Positions 44,339-52,773 of a stretch of 64,000 bases of DNA are shown piece by piece; positions within the stretch are counted from its first letter, which is position 1; every line of letters begins with the position of its first letter. The notes under the pieces are model-generated. The model had not been told where the DNA came from, made no database searches, and was given only the letters and a program-made list of their open reading frames with translations. The DNA is from Afipia sp. (lineage in GTDB: Bacteria > Pseudomonadota > Alphaproteobacteria > Rhizobiales > Xanthobacteraceae). Made by a program: the position numbers and the translations under genes. The stretch lies in assembly GCA_017308575.1 (NCBI GenBank), contig JAFKEQ010000005.1, forward strand, positions 106,093 to 170,092. Reading direction: 5' to 3'.

Positions 44339-45147
44339 GACAGCACCTCCTGCACAAGATCGCGACCAATCATGCGAACGAGATCGCGGCGATACCGCGC
44401 CGTGGCGTGGACGTCGTCGCGTGCATCGAGTTCATATGCAAAGGCATTGAGCGCGTCGTCCAGCGCGGACCCATCGAGCCGCGGCAGGTCCCTGACCATC
44501 GGAACATCGGCCACACCGCCGATCGCGAGCCGCACGCCATCGCCCTTGGCAACGGCCGCGCAGGCCACGATAGCGAAATCGCCATGCCGCCGCGCCACTT
44601 CGCGGAATGCACAACGCGCATTTCCCGCCGGGAACGACACAGCCTCGATCAGTTCATCGTTGGCCCGGCCGGTCGCCATCATGCCGACGAAGAAATCCTT
44701 GGCCGCGAGCCGCCGACGCTTGCGCGCATTGCGCAAGTGAACTTCACCGTCGAGCGCCATCAGCGTTAGCGGCAATTCGGCGCTCGGGTCCGCATGGGCG
44801 ATCGAGCCGCAAACCGTGCCGCGACTGCGGGTCTGGACGTGACCGGTCCAGGGCAAAGCCTTGGCGATCAGGGGAATTGAGCTGGACAGTTGCGGCCACG
44901 CGAGAAACGCAGCCTGTCTTACTCCGGCCCCGACCGTCACGCGTCCCGCCTTGGTTTCGATAGACGCGAGATCCTTGAGACGCATGATGTCGATCAGCAC
45001 TTTCGGCTTGGCGAGACGCATATTGAGCATCGCCATCAGCGACTGGCCGCCCGCGATCACGCGTGCGTCCCCGCCTTCCTGCGCGAGGATCGAAAGCACT
45101 TCGTCCACGGATTCGGCGCGAACAAAATCGAACGGTGCGGGCTTCAT
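44335..45147 (-). CDS. hmfB: Molybdenum hydroxylase FAD-binding subunit (HmfB / CoxM-like)
   Basis: 270-residue flavoprotein subunit that passes electrons from the iron-sulfur clusters onward. It has the FAD_binding_5 start (MKPAPFDFVRAESVDEVLSI), the FAD loop VIAGGQSLMAMLNMRLAKP and the second FAD motif TRSRGTVCGSIAHADPSAEL. The C-terminal CO dehydrogenase flavoprotein domain follows. It is coupled at both ends (ATGA overlaps with the large and small subunit genes). Confidence 0.88.
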   Translation of the reverse strand: MKPAPFDFVRAESVDEVLSILAQEGGDARVIAGGQSLMAMLNMRLAKPKVLIDIMRLKDLASIETKAGRVTVGAGVRQAAFLAWPQLSSSIPLIAKALPWTGHVQTRSRGTVCGSIAHADPSAELPLTLMALDGEVHLRNARKRRRLAAKDFFVGMMATGRANDELIEAVSFPAGNARCAFREVARRHGDFAIVACAAVAKGDGVRLAIGGVADVPMVRDLPRLDGSALDDALNAFAYELDARDDVHATARYRRDLVRMIGRDLVQEVLS

Positions 45148-48134
45148 GACTTCATCCCCACCAGACGGAGAAGCCGCGTGACCAGCGACGGCTTGTCGCT
45201 GCCGCCCCCTCCACCTGCCTGCCGTGCGAGCGCCGTAAAGAACTGTCCGATGATCACCTTCGTGGCGCCGTCGAGCAGACGTCCGCCGATACTGGCGACT
45301 TTGCCGCCAATGGCTGCGTCATACACGTAGTGCATGGTCGTGCCACCGGCTCCGTCCGGCGTCAGCGTGATACGCCCCTCACCCCCGCCGAAGCCGAGCG
45401 CGCCTTCCGCCGAACCGCCGAGCGTGACGGCACGCGGCGGATCGAGATCGGATAGCATGACGTTGGCGCGATAACGTCCCGTCACCGGGCCGATGCCAAG
45501 CACGACGTCCGCGCGGAAATGCGTATCGGAAACCTTCTGAACCGTCTGGCAGCCGGGAACGACAGCTTTGAGCGTTTCCGGATCGAGCAGCATCTCCCAG
45601 ATACGCTCCGGCGGCGCGCCGACGGAGGCGCTGCCTTCGCCGCGTAGCCTGCGATCCTTGCCACTGGCCTGCGGCTTCTTCGCACCTCCGGCAGGTGCGG
45701 CAGGCTCGGCCCCGCGCACGACTTCAGCAAGACGCGCCGGCAGAATCGGCAGTGTGATCTCGTCAATGCCGAGCGCATCCGCAACAGCATTCGCGATGCA
45801 GACGGGCGTAGACATGCAATTGCCCTCGCCAACCCCCTTGGCACCGAGCGGCGTGAACGGCGACGGCGTCTCCATGTGCAGGATGACGGGGTTCGGCACT
45901 TCGGTCGTGGTCGGCAGCAGATAGTCTGCGAAAGTGCCGGTCAGATAGCTTCCGTCGGGACCGTAGGCGTATTCCTCAAATAGTGCCGCGCCGAGCGCCT
46001 GGGTGAAGCCGCCACGGATCTGGCCGTCCACCATGCCGGGATGAAGAATAGTCCCGCAATCATGCATAGTAACGTAACGATCCACACGAATTTCGAGCGT
46101 GGTACGGTCGATCTCGACACCACAGAAATCGAAGATGAAGCCGTGACAGAGTGACGAGTTGATATGGTCCTGATCGTCGGGCGGCGTCAGTTCGGGCGGC
46201 GTCCAGAACACCGTCTCGCGGATTGCAGCTCCTGCATCGTCCGGTAGAGAGCCCGGCGACCAGTGACTCAGCGCCGCAAGGCGGGAGAACGCCACCTTGT
46301 TCTCCGGATTATGCTTCGAGAACACATTGCCGCCCGCGAACTTGATGTCCGAGATGTCGACATTCAACTGGCTGGCTGCAATGCGGGCCAGACGATTGGC
46401 CATCTTTTCAGCCGCGAGCTTTGCCGTGCCCGCGACCGCTGCGGCAAACCGGCTGGCGTAGTTGCCCGATGCGATCGACCATGCGTCTTTCGCAGTGTCG
46501 ATCTCGGCGTTGACGCGGACATCTTGCGGCCGCAGACCGAACACGTCGGCAACCACCTGCGAGAGAACCGTGCGATGGCCCTGCCCTTGCGGGACAGATG
46601 CGACATGGACGCTCACACCACCGACCGGATCGAGCGTGATGGTCGCCGTCGCCTGTGCGCCGTTCTTCGGGCCTGCCTTGCGCCGCTCGGCCGCCGTCAG
46701 AACCGTCGTGATATAACCCATATTGGAGACACTGGGCTCAACCACCGCCGCGTATCCGATGCCGTAAAAGCGCCCTTCCGCGCGCGCGGCATCGCGCTTC
46801 GCCTTCAACTCGGCAAGCTTGCCGTCGCGTTCACCGCGCAGCAATGCTTCCTGATAGTCACCGGAATCGAGAAGCGCGCCGGTCGCCGTCCGATACGGGA
46901 ATGCATCGGCTGGAACGAGATTGCGGCGGATCACTTCCAGCGGATCGAGATTGAGCTGCAGCGCGATGCGATGCATCAGCCGCTCGAGCGCGTAATAAAC
47001 CTGAGGACCGCCGAAGCCGCGGTTCAATCCCGTCGGCATCTTGTTGGTGACGATTACCCGGTTGCGCACCATCACATGGCGAATGTCATAGGCACCGGTG
47101 AGGTTGCCATGCATGCGATAAAGCGTGGCGGGTTCAGGCGCCCGCAGATGCGCGCCGCAATCCTCGACCTGATCCCAGTCCAGCGCGAGAATCTTTCCGT
47201 CCGACATAACGGCGGCGGAAATCGTCGTCGCGCGGTTGGTCGCCGAGACAGATGCGGTGAGGTGTTCGAGCCGGTCCTCGATCCATTTGACCGGATGGCC
47301 GGCGACGCGCGCCGCGGCTCCGATCAAAACGATGTAGGGAAATACGCCCTGCTTGACGCCGAAACTTCCACCGGAATCAGGCGGAGTACGCAAACGCAAT
47401 CGCGGACCCGGAACGCGCAACGCGCGCGACAGAACAGCATGAATGCTGAACGGGCCCTGGAAATTGGCGAGAACGTCATACGCATCCTCGAGCGGATCGT
47501 ATTCAGCAACGACGCCATAAGTTTCGATCGGCGTGCAGGAATTGCGCGGATATCTGATACTGATCGAAACCCGGTGATCAGCCGAGGCGAACGCGCTTTC
47601 TGGATCGTTGTACCGAAAGCGCCTGTCGCTGGCGACATTGTTCGGAAAGCCTTCGTGCAGCACCGGCGCATCGCCCGAGATCGCCGCGAGAGGATCGACC
47701 ACCGCAGGCCGCGGCTTGTAGGACACTTCGATGAGATCGGCAGCGTCTTCGGCTGTGTAGCGATCCGACGCCACGACAACCGCGACGGGCTCTCCGACAT
47801 AACGCACGCGATCGATCGCGATGGGCCAGCATTCGACCGGCGCCTTCACGCCAACGACCAGGCTCGTGGTGATCTTCTTGACGTCTTCGCCGGTCAGGAC
47901 CGCAGCAACGCCCGGCGCCTGCAACGCAGCCGAGGTGTCAATCGCAACGATGTCCGCATGTGCATGGGGAGAGCGAAGGATCGTGGCATGCAGCGTACCC
48001 GGACGCACACCAAGATCGTCCATGAAACGACCACGGCCGGTCAGTAGTGCAGCGTCTTCAATCCGCTCAATCGAGCGACCAACCCAAGGACGATCAGCAT
48101 CGGCCAAGGAGGCTGGCAAGGCGGGTTCAGCCAT
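45144..48134 (-). CDS. hmfA: Molybdenum hydroxylase large subunit fused to a CoxG-like SRPBCC domain (HmfA-like furoyl-CoA dehydrogenase)
   Basis: 996 residues. Residues about 20-800 form the molybdopterin-binding large chain: VGRSIERIEDAALLTGRGRF at the start, then KQGVFPYIVL, TGLNRGFGGPQVYYALERLM, and GAKGVGEGNCMSTPVCIANA with the catalytic Glu. The active-site loop is not the CO dehydrogenase type (no AYRCSFR). After a linker, residues about 820-965 form a CoxG/SRPBCC domain (GEGSASVGAPPERIWEMLLD, GIGPVTGRYRANV), normally a separate protein. The start at 48134 follows GGGAGC; one at 48161 is possible. The proposed reaction is 5-hydroxylation of furoyl-CoA. The first call is firm, the substrate is inferred. 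Confidence 0.83.
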   Translation of the reverse strand: MAEPALPASLADADRPWVGRSIERIEDAALLTGRGRFMDDLGVRPGTLHATILRSPHAHADIVAIDTSAALQAPGVAAVLTGEDVKKITTSLVVGVKAPVECWPIAIDRVRYVGEPVAVVVASDRYTAEDAADLIEVSYKPRPAVVDPLAAISGDAPVLHEGFPNNVASDRRFRYNDPESAFASADHRVSISIRYPRNSCTPIETYGVVAEYDPLEDAYDVLANFQGPFSIHAVLSRALRVPGPRLRLRTPPDSGGSFGVKQGVFPYIVLIGAAARVAGHPVKWIEDRLEHLTASVSATNRATTISAAVMSDGKILALDWDQVEDCGAHLRAPEPATLYRMHGNLTGAYDIRHVMVRNRVIVTNKMPTGLNRGFGGPQVYYALERLMHRIALQLNLDPLEVIRRNLVPADAFPYRTATGALLDSGDYQEALLRGERDGKLAELKAKRDAARAEGRFYGIGYAAVVEPSVSNMGYITTVLTAAERRKAGPKNGAQATATITLDPVGGVSVHVASVPQGQGHRTVLSQVVADVFGLRPQDVRVNAEIDTAKDAWSIASGNYASRFAAAVAGTAKLAAEKMANRLARIAASQLNVDISDIKFAGGNVFSKHNPENKVAFSRLAALSHWSPGSLPDDAGAAIRETVFWTPPELTPPDDQDHINSSLCHGFIFDFCGVEIDRTTLEIRVDRYVTMHDCGTILHPGMVDGQIRGGFTQALGAALFEEYAYGPDGSYLTGTFADYLLPTTTEVPNPVILHMETPSPFTPLGAKGVGEGNCMSTPVCIANAVADALGIDEITLPILPARLAEVVRGAEPAAPAGGAKKPQASGKDRRLRGEGSASVGAPPERIWEMLLDPETLKAVVPGCQTVQKVSDTHFRADVVLGIGPVTGRYRANVMLSDLDPPRAVTLGGSAEGALGFGGGEGRITLTPDGAGGTTMHYVYDAAIGGKVASIGGRLLDGATKVIIGQFFTALARQAGGGGGSDKPSLVTRLLRLVGMKS

Positions 48135-48226
48135 TTCGGAAACTTGCTCCCAACCGCGCATTTTATCTGCGCTTACAACCCTTTGTCAGGTTGTCCGGAC
48201 CGCAAGCCATACCGCTCTCTCTCACG

Positions 48227-48247
48227 ACTTACCAAAGCGTCTCATTT
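48227..48247. promoter_or_regulatory. Shared 21-bp motif upstream of the molybdenum hydroxylase operon (copy 2)
   Basis: ACTTACCAAAGCGTCTCATT plus one more T, 93-113 bases upstream of the hmfA-like start and in the same orientation as copy 1 at 41032. It also lies about 20 bases after the araC stop. It is a candidate activator binding site. Confidence 0.55.
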
Positions 48248-48267
48248 GGTCTGAGTGCAGCGCACCA

Positions 48268-49110
48268 TCAGCCCGCGAGGCGCGAAACATTGCGGAATTC
48301 GCGCGGTCCGACGCCAGCATGATTGCGGAAGAAACGCGTAAAATGCGCAGGTTCCGCGAAACCAAGCTGGCCACTGAGTTCGCTGACGCTCACGTCCTGA
48401 TGCAGCACGGCATCCACGGCGTGCTCCATGCGAACAACGTTCATGTAGACCTTGGGGGGGATGCCGACCGATGACTCGAACAGACGGAAAAAATGCGCGC
48501 GCGACAGGCCCGCTCCCTTGGCGAACTTATCGATGTTCGTTGAGCGGCCAGCATCGGCCTTCATGGCTTCGGTCGCGCGGCGGATACGCCAATCCTGCGA
48601 CACGACATTCAACTCACGGATCGAGGCCGGGAAGCTGCGCCATGGCGTGAAACGCTCGATGACCGCAATCATCAGATCTGAAAGCAGCGTTTCGTGCACC
48701 GAAATGCATTCCGGCCGCGCCATCATCTCGGTCGCCAGCGCCATGGTGAGCTCGCGAATTCGCGGCGAGACTTCGCCCGACGGCTGACCGAAGAATCCCG
48801 GTGCGCCGCTCGCGGCCCAGCCCGGACGAAAATCCATCAGCCACTTCGGTTCGACATAGAGGGCAAGAATCAACGTGCGCGGGCGATCGGGATCATGCAC
48901 GTAAGCGTGCGGCTGCCAGCCATCGACAAGAACCGCTGTGGTGTCGGTCAACGGACAAATCCGATCCCCGACAGCGAACTGGGTGTCACCGCCTTCAACC
49001 TTCAGCAAGACATGACAATGAGGATGGGCGTGCCGCACCAACGAACAATCCATGTCCAGAAGGGCGACGCGGCCAAACGCTCCATGTGCGATGCGCAGTG
49101 CTGTCGACAT
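48268..49110 (-). CDS. AraC-family transcriptional regulator
   Basis: 280-residue regulator. The N-terminal cupin domain has VRHAHPHCHVLLKVEGGD and VLVDGWQPHAYVH (about residues 25-85). The C-terminal double helix-turn-helix has IDKFAKGAGLSRAHFFRLFE, GIPPKVYMNVVRME and LSGQLGFAEPAHFTRFFRNH. The start at 49110 follows GGGAGG by six bases. It sits between the hydroxylase operon and the UbiD/UbiX pair on the same strand. An AraC-type regulator is, from memory, also part of the published hmf cluster. It is the best candidate to bind the 21-bp motif. Confidence 0.9.
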   Translation of the reverse strand: MSTALRIAHGAFGRVALLDMDCSLVRHAHPHCHVLLKVEGGDTQFAVGDRICPLTDTTAVLVDGWQPHAYVHDPDRPRTLILALYVEPKWLMDFRPGWAASGAPGFFGQPSGEVSPRIRELTMALATEMMARPECISVHETLLSDLMIAVIERFTPWRSFPASIRELNVVSQDWRIRRATEAMKADAGRSTNIDKFAKGAGLSRAHFFRLFESSVGIPPKVYMNVVRMEHAVDAVLHQDVSVSELSGQLGFAEPAHFTRFFRNHAGVGPREFRNVSRLAG

Positions 49111-49450
49111 TCGAGCCTCCCGCTCGCGCCAGTCCGATCTCGAACGGGGCTCCACCCGTTCTTTCCAGCGAATTGAAATTACACGAGAAATATGCCCGCA
49201 GGCAATCCCGTTTCCCCCTCTATATCAGCCGGACGCAGGACTTGATCTGGCAATTATCCTCTTTCCAAAGATTCCGCCATCGGATGCGGTGAAAAGCCGC
49301 GCGTCGCGGCGGCTATTTACCCGCCGGCTAAACGCGCGTCGTCCATGGGATTAACCAACGTTCGATTTCGTTCAGAACGAAGGAGAAAATGAAACCGGGC
49401 AGCGCGGTCGTACGAAGGAAGTCGCTGCCACACGCATACCGTCTAAGGCA
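49111..49450. other. Intergenic region between ubiD and araC
   Basis: 340 bases without a gene. It holds a possible ubiD terminator (49292-49314) and the araC promoter. It also has a 15-base palindrome TTCGTTC-A-GAACGAA (49367-49381) and, overlapping it, TTAACCAACGTTCGATTTC (49351-49369). The latter loosely resembles the 21-bp motif with two bases missing. These are weak signals. Confidence 0.4.
49292..49314 (-). terminator. Possible terminator of the ubiX-ubiD operon
   Basis: Read leftward, AGCCGC and GCGGCT pair (extended by GCG/CGC across one bulged C), followed by TTTTC. It lies about 140 bases after the ubiD stop. Moderate strength. Confidence 0.4.
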
Positions 49451-50893
49451 TCAGCCTTTTACAATGTTTGCGAGAGCCGCCTTCGGATCGCTCACCAGAA
49501 CCTGGGACAGATCGACCGCCTCTTCGCCCGTCACATGAATGCGCTTGAACTTCATCAACTCGGCCTCGACGGGCTTTGTCGCATCAAGGCCCATCTTGGC
49601 GCTGATGCCGCCGTCACTGCTCGGATCGAGTTTCGAGCCCTGCGCTCCCGACACAACGAGAAGGTCGCGATCAGCCTGGAAGCGGGTCGCAATCGCCCAC
49701 TCGACCTCGTTCGGATCGTCGATGTTCACGTCCATGTCCACGACGACGACCTGCTTGACGTCGTAGTGGCCGGCGAAGGCGCCCATGATGATGTTCTTGG
49801 GCTCGCCATTGCTGGTCTTGTCGATCTGGACCACCAGATGATAACGGCATGTTCCGCCGCGCGTCAGACGGACATCGCGAACAGATGCAAAACTACGCTG
49901 CAGATGATCGAGCAGCGTGGCCTCGCGCGGAATTTCGCCAAGCAGCAGATGCTCGACGCCGCCACCAACGATGGTGTGGAAGATCGCATCCTTGCGATGG
50001 GTGATCGCTTCGACATGGATCACCTCGCGATCGGCGCGAGGTCCGTAGTATTGGGGGAATTCGCCGAACGGGCCTTCCGGCTCACGCACGTTGGGCAGAA
50101 TCCGGCCTTCGATGACGATTTCCGCAGACGCAGGAACGCGCACATTGTTGGTCAGGCACTTCACCATTTCGACAGGCTCGCCGAGCAAAGCGCCGGCGAT
50201 TTCCATCTCGTCCTCGTCAACCGCCGCAATCGCCTGCGAGGCAAGAATGTAAGCCGGATGCACACCGATCACGAGAGCCATCTCCAGCCCCTCGCCGGAC
50301 TGCTCCGCCATCTTGAAATAGTGCAGCGTATGACGCGGCAGCAGCAGAACGCCGATCCGATCCGGGCCGTTGACCTGGCACCGATGAATCGAAACGTTCT
50401 GCACGCCGGTCTTGGGATTGCGCGCAATCAAAAGAGCCGCGGTGATGTAGGGACCGCTGTCATGCTCGTTGTGCTTGGGAATCGGCAACTGCTTGAGCAG
50501 GTCGACCTTGCGGTGAACCACCTCCTGCGCGGGTGCATCCTTCACCTCAACCCATGGCAGCCGATTGCGCACCGCGCTCTGAAAGCGCTTGAGCAGATCC
50601 TTCTCGGAAATTCCGATCGATTCGGCGATCGACCCGCGATCCATGAAGATATTCGAGACGACCGGAATGGCGTGTCCATCCGGCTTCGGGAACAAAACGG
50701 CGCTCCGGTTCTCAAGACGCTTGGAAACAGCGGCCAGTTCATCGATCAGCGAAATGCCATCGCGGGTCACCTCGAGCCGATCCGTGTCGGCGAGATGCGA
50801 CAGCCAATTACGCAGGTTCAACGACGCATTGCTCCGCGCGCTCGATGGATTGATGGTCGCCTTCATTGCTGCTCCTTGCACAGTCTTGTTCAT
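49451..50893 (-). CDS. hmfF: UbiD-family prenyl-FMN decarboxylase (candidate furan-2,5-dicarboxylate decarboxylase HmfF)
   Basis: 480-residue (de)carboxylase using prenylated FMN. Family motifs are NVSIHRCQVNGPDRIGV (cofactor-binding Asn and Arg), EGPFGEFPQYYGPRADREV (catalytic Glu region) and DPNEVEWAIATRFQADRDL. Its ATG overlaps the ubiX stop by four bases and follows GGAGGT. A second ATG at 50866 with its own AAGGAG is possible. UbiD enzymes act on hydroxybenzoates, vanillate, phenyl acids or furandicarboxylate. The furoate-type operon next door favours furan-2,5-dicarboxylate, giving 2-furoate; this is inference. Confidence 0.82.
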   Translation of the reverse strand: MNKTVQGAAMKATINPSSARSNASLNLRNWLSHLADTDRLEVTRDGISLIDELAAVSKRLENRSAVLFPKPDGHAIPVVSNIFMDRGSIAESIGISEKDLLKRFQSAVRNRLPWVEVKDAPAQEVVHRKVDLLKQLPIPKHNEHDSGPYITAALLIARNPKTGVQNVSIHRCQVNGPDRIGVLLLPRHTLHYFKMAEQSGEGLEMALVIGVHPAYILASQAIAAVDEDEMEIAGALLGEPVEMVKCLTNNVRVPASAEIVIEGRILPNVREPEGPFGEFPQYYGPRADREVIHVEAITHRKDAIFHTIVGGGVEHLLLGEIPREATLLDHLQRSFASVRDVRLTRGGTCRYHLVVQIDKTSNGEPKNIIMGAFAGHYDVKQVVVVDMDVNIDDPNEVEWAIATRFQADRDLLVVSGAQGSKLDPSSDGGISAKMGLDATKPVEAELMKFKRIHVTGEEAVDLSQVLVSDPKAALANIVKG

Positions 50894-51504
50894 ACGGCAC
50901 CTCCGCGCAGCGCCGGACGCCGCTTCAGTTCCTCGTTTTCACCCCAGCGCTCGACCACGCCGACATCGACATCAAACAGATCGAGCACCCGCCCCACAGT
51001 CTGGTCCACCATTTCATCAAGACTGTTAGGCTTCATGTAAAAAGCCGGCACAGGAGGCGCGATGATCGCGCCCATCTCCGACAATGTCGTCATCGAACGG
51101 AGATGACCAGTGTGGAGCGGCGTTTCCCGCGCCATCAGCACCAGCCGCCGCCGCTCCTTCAGCGCAACATCGGCGGCTCTGGTCAGCAGGGTCGTGGTGA
51201 CACCAGACGCGATCTCCGACATGGAGCGCATCGAACACGGAGCAATGACCATACCGGCGGTGCGGAACGATCCGCTGGAAATCGCTGCGGCCATGTCGTC
51301 GATCGAATGAACCGTGTGTGCGCTCGCCTTGACGTCGGCGACCTTCAAATTGGTTTCGTATGCGAGAGTGATCTCGGCGGTCTTGGACATCACGAGATGT
51401 GTTTCAACGCCGGCGTTTCGCAAAAGCTGCAACAGCCGAACGCCGTAAATCACGCCGGATGCGCCTGAAATGCCTACGATAAGCCGCCGCTGAGTAGACG
51501 CCAT
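50890..51504 (-). CDS. hmfG: UbiX-family flavin prenyltransferase (candidate HmfG)
   Basis: 204-residue enzyme that makes prenylated FMN for the UbiD partner. It has LIVGISGASGVIYGVRLLQL at the N terminus, the APCSMRSMSEIASGVTTTLL segment, LVLMARETPLHTGHL and the C-terminal PAFYMKPNSLDEMVDQTVGR. All are diagnostic. Its coupling to the decarboxylase gene shows it serves that enzyme rather than ubiquinone synthesis. It is the first gene of the two-gene unit; its promoter lies in 51505-51771. Confidence 0.92.
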   Translation of the reverse strand: MASTQRRLIVGISGASGVIYGVRLLQLLRNAGVETHLVMSKTAEITLAYETNLKVADVKASAHTVHSIDDMAAAISSGSFRTAGMVIAPCSMRSMSEIASGVTTTLLTRAADVALKERRRLVLMARETPLHTGHLRSMTTLSEMGAIIAPPVPAFYMKPNSLDEMVDQTVGRVLDLFDVDVGVVERWGENEELKRRPALRGGAV

Positions 51505-51615
51505 GACCGGCCTTGTTCTTGACTCGCACTAAGATGAAAACGCCCGAAACAGCGCTACGAGATGAAATTACTAATGGGTCATAATCAGTGCAAATAATAG
51601 ATGATGATGCGCGCT

Positions 51616-51630
51616 ATCATAAACAATGAT
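51616..51630. promoter_or_regulatory. Candidate LysR-type box (T-N11-A) upstream of ubiX
   Basis: ATCAT-AAACA-ATGAT is an interrupted palindrome with the T-N11-A layout of LysR-family operators. It lies 112-126 bases upstream of the ubiX start and between ubiX and the lysR gene. The stem is short (five pairs), so chance is possible. Confidence 0.35.
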
Positions 51631-51771
51631 GCCATGACGCCCGTGGTCGACTCTCAAAAAAGGTACCAAACAGCGACAAATGGGCCAGTTCATCGACAGG
51701 AGGATGACAGCAGTCGGGCGGCAATCCCAAGCTGCGATCGACGACACCCGGATTGCCAACAAGCGGCGCGA

Positions 51772-52704
51772 TCAGTTGTCCGTGAGAAGGTAACTGGACA
51801 GAAAGTCCATAAAAACTTGGGTTTTTCGCTGCACTCTGCGGCGTCCGAGATATGTCGCGTGAGCCTGCAAGCGCGGGCTTTCCCACTCCTCGAACAATCG
51901 AACGAGACGCCCCGTGGTGACATCGTTCCGGCACATCACGTTCGGCAGGATGCCGACACCCATGCCGGCCGTCACCATTTCACGCGCCATGCCGATGTTG
52001 TTGACCAGAACACGTGGCTCCAGGTTTGCGCGCTGCGCGTCTGAGCGGCCGAGATTCCAGACACCCTCCTCAGCCTGATGCGTGGTCATGATCACATCGA
52101 GATGAAACAAGTCGTCCATCGTGCGAGGTTTATCGACCTGCGCCATATACTCGGGCGAAGCGTAAATGCCCCGCGACAGCGACGAAAACTTGCGAACCGG
52201 AAGGCTGGTGTTGCGCGGCACCGTGAGATGAATCGCGATGTCGTAAGGCTCTTCCGCAACATCGACCCAGCGATTGTTGATATCGAGAACCAGACGCATT
52301 TCCGGATGGTGGCGCGAGAAATCCGCGACCAGACGGCTCAGCCAGGAAATGCCGAAGTCGACAGGTAGGCTGATGCGCAACACACCGCTCAGCTTCGACT
52401 GCATCTGCGTCGCCTGAAAGCCGGCGTCTTCCAGCTCCGCTACGATCCGTTGCGCGTGGTTGTAGATGACATAGCCGATTTCGGTGAGCGACGAATTGCG
52501 CGTGCCGCGGCGCAGAAGCGTGGCGCCGACCTGATGCTCCAGAACAGAAATCTTCCGGCTGACGGTCGACTTCGGCAGGCCCAGCTTGGCCGCGGTGGCC
52601 GAAATGCTGCGCATGTTGGCCACTTCATAAAACAGGATCAGGGCGTTGAGATCGGTCTTGGTCGGAAGATCTCCGCCCCTTCTCAACGCTGATTTTTGCT
52701 GCAT
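51772..52704 (-). CDS. LysR-family transcriptional regulator
   Basis: 310-residue regulator. The N-terminal winged helix-turn-helix is typical (LNALILFYEVANMRSISATA, then AKLGLPKSTVSRKISVLEHQ). The effector domain starts at about residue 95 (GVLRISLPVDFGISWLSRLV). It belongs to the subgroup around AaeR/DsdC-like proteins by general pattern. It lies between the UbiX/UbiD unit and the second catabolic operon, on the same strand as both, and could control either one. It could even be the last gene of the operon that begins at 63053. A LysR regulator is also known beside hmf genes. Confidence 0.9.
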   Translation of the reverse strand: MQQKSALRRGGDLPTKTDLNALILFYEVANMRSISATAAKLGLPKSTVSRKISVLEHQVGATLLRRGTRNSSLTEIGYVIYNHAQRIVAELEDAGFQATQMQSKLSGVLRISLPVDFGISWLSRLVADFSRHHPEMRLVLDINNRWVDVAEEPYDIAIHLTVPRNTSLPVRKFSSLSRGIYASPEYMAQVDKPRTMDDLFHLDVIMTTHQAEEGVWNLGRSDAQRANLEPRVLVNNIGMAREMVTAGMGVGILPNVMCRNDVTTGRLVRLFEEWESPRLQAHATYLGRRRVQRKTQVFMDFLSSYLLTDN

Positions 52705-52773
52705 TGTCGTCTCCGGGCCGCCGTCACATCGTTTGTGGCGGCGGCCCGAAGCTGCTCGGGAACGGTTGGCGCG

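Noticed and set aside
46263..48047. Rightward 594-codon frame opposite the molybdenum hydroxylase gene
   Set aside because: Entirely antisense to the large subunit gene, rich in Arg and Asp, no recognisable domain.
45144..48134. CO dehydrogenase (CoxL) as the function of the molybdenum hydroxylase
   Set aside because: The active-site loop reads TGLNRGFGGPQ, not the AYRCSFR type of form I CO dehydrogenase, and the neighbours are a CoA ligase and a crotonase rather than cox maturation genes.
49535..51040. Rightward 501-codon frame opposite ubiD
   Set aside because: Antisense to a clear UbiD-family gene; no domain seen.
51664..51682. Possible third copy of the 21-bp motif upstream of ubiX
   Set aside because: TACCAAACAGCGACAAAT shares TACCAAA and GCG but needs a two-base gap and differs in the rest; too weak to claim.
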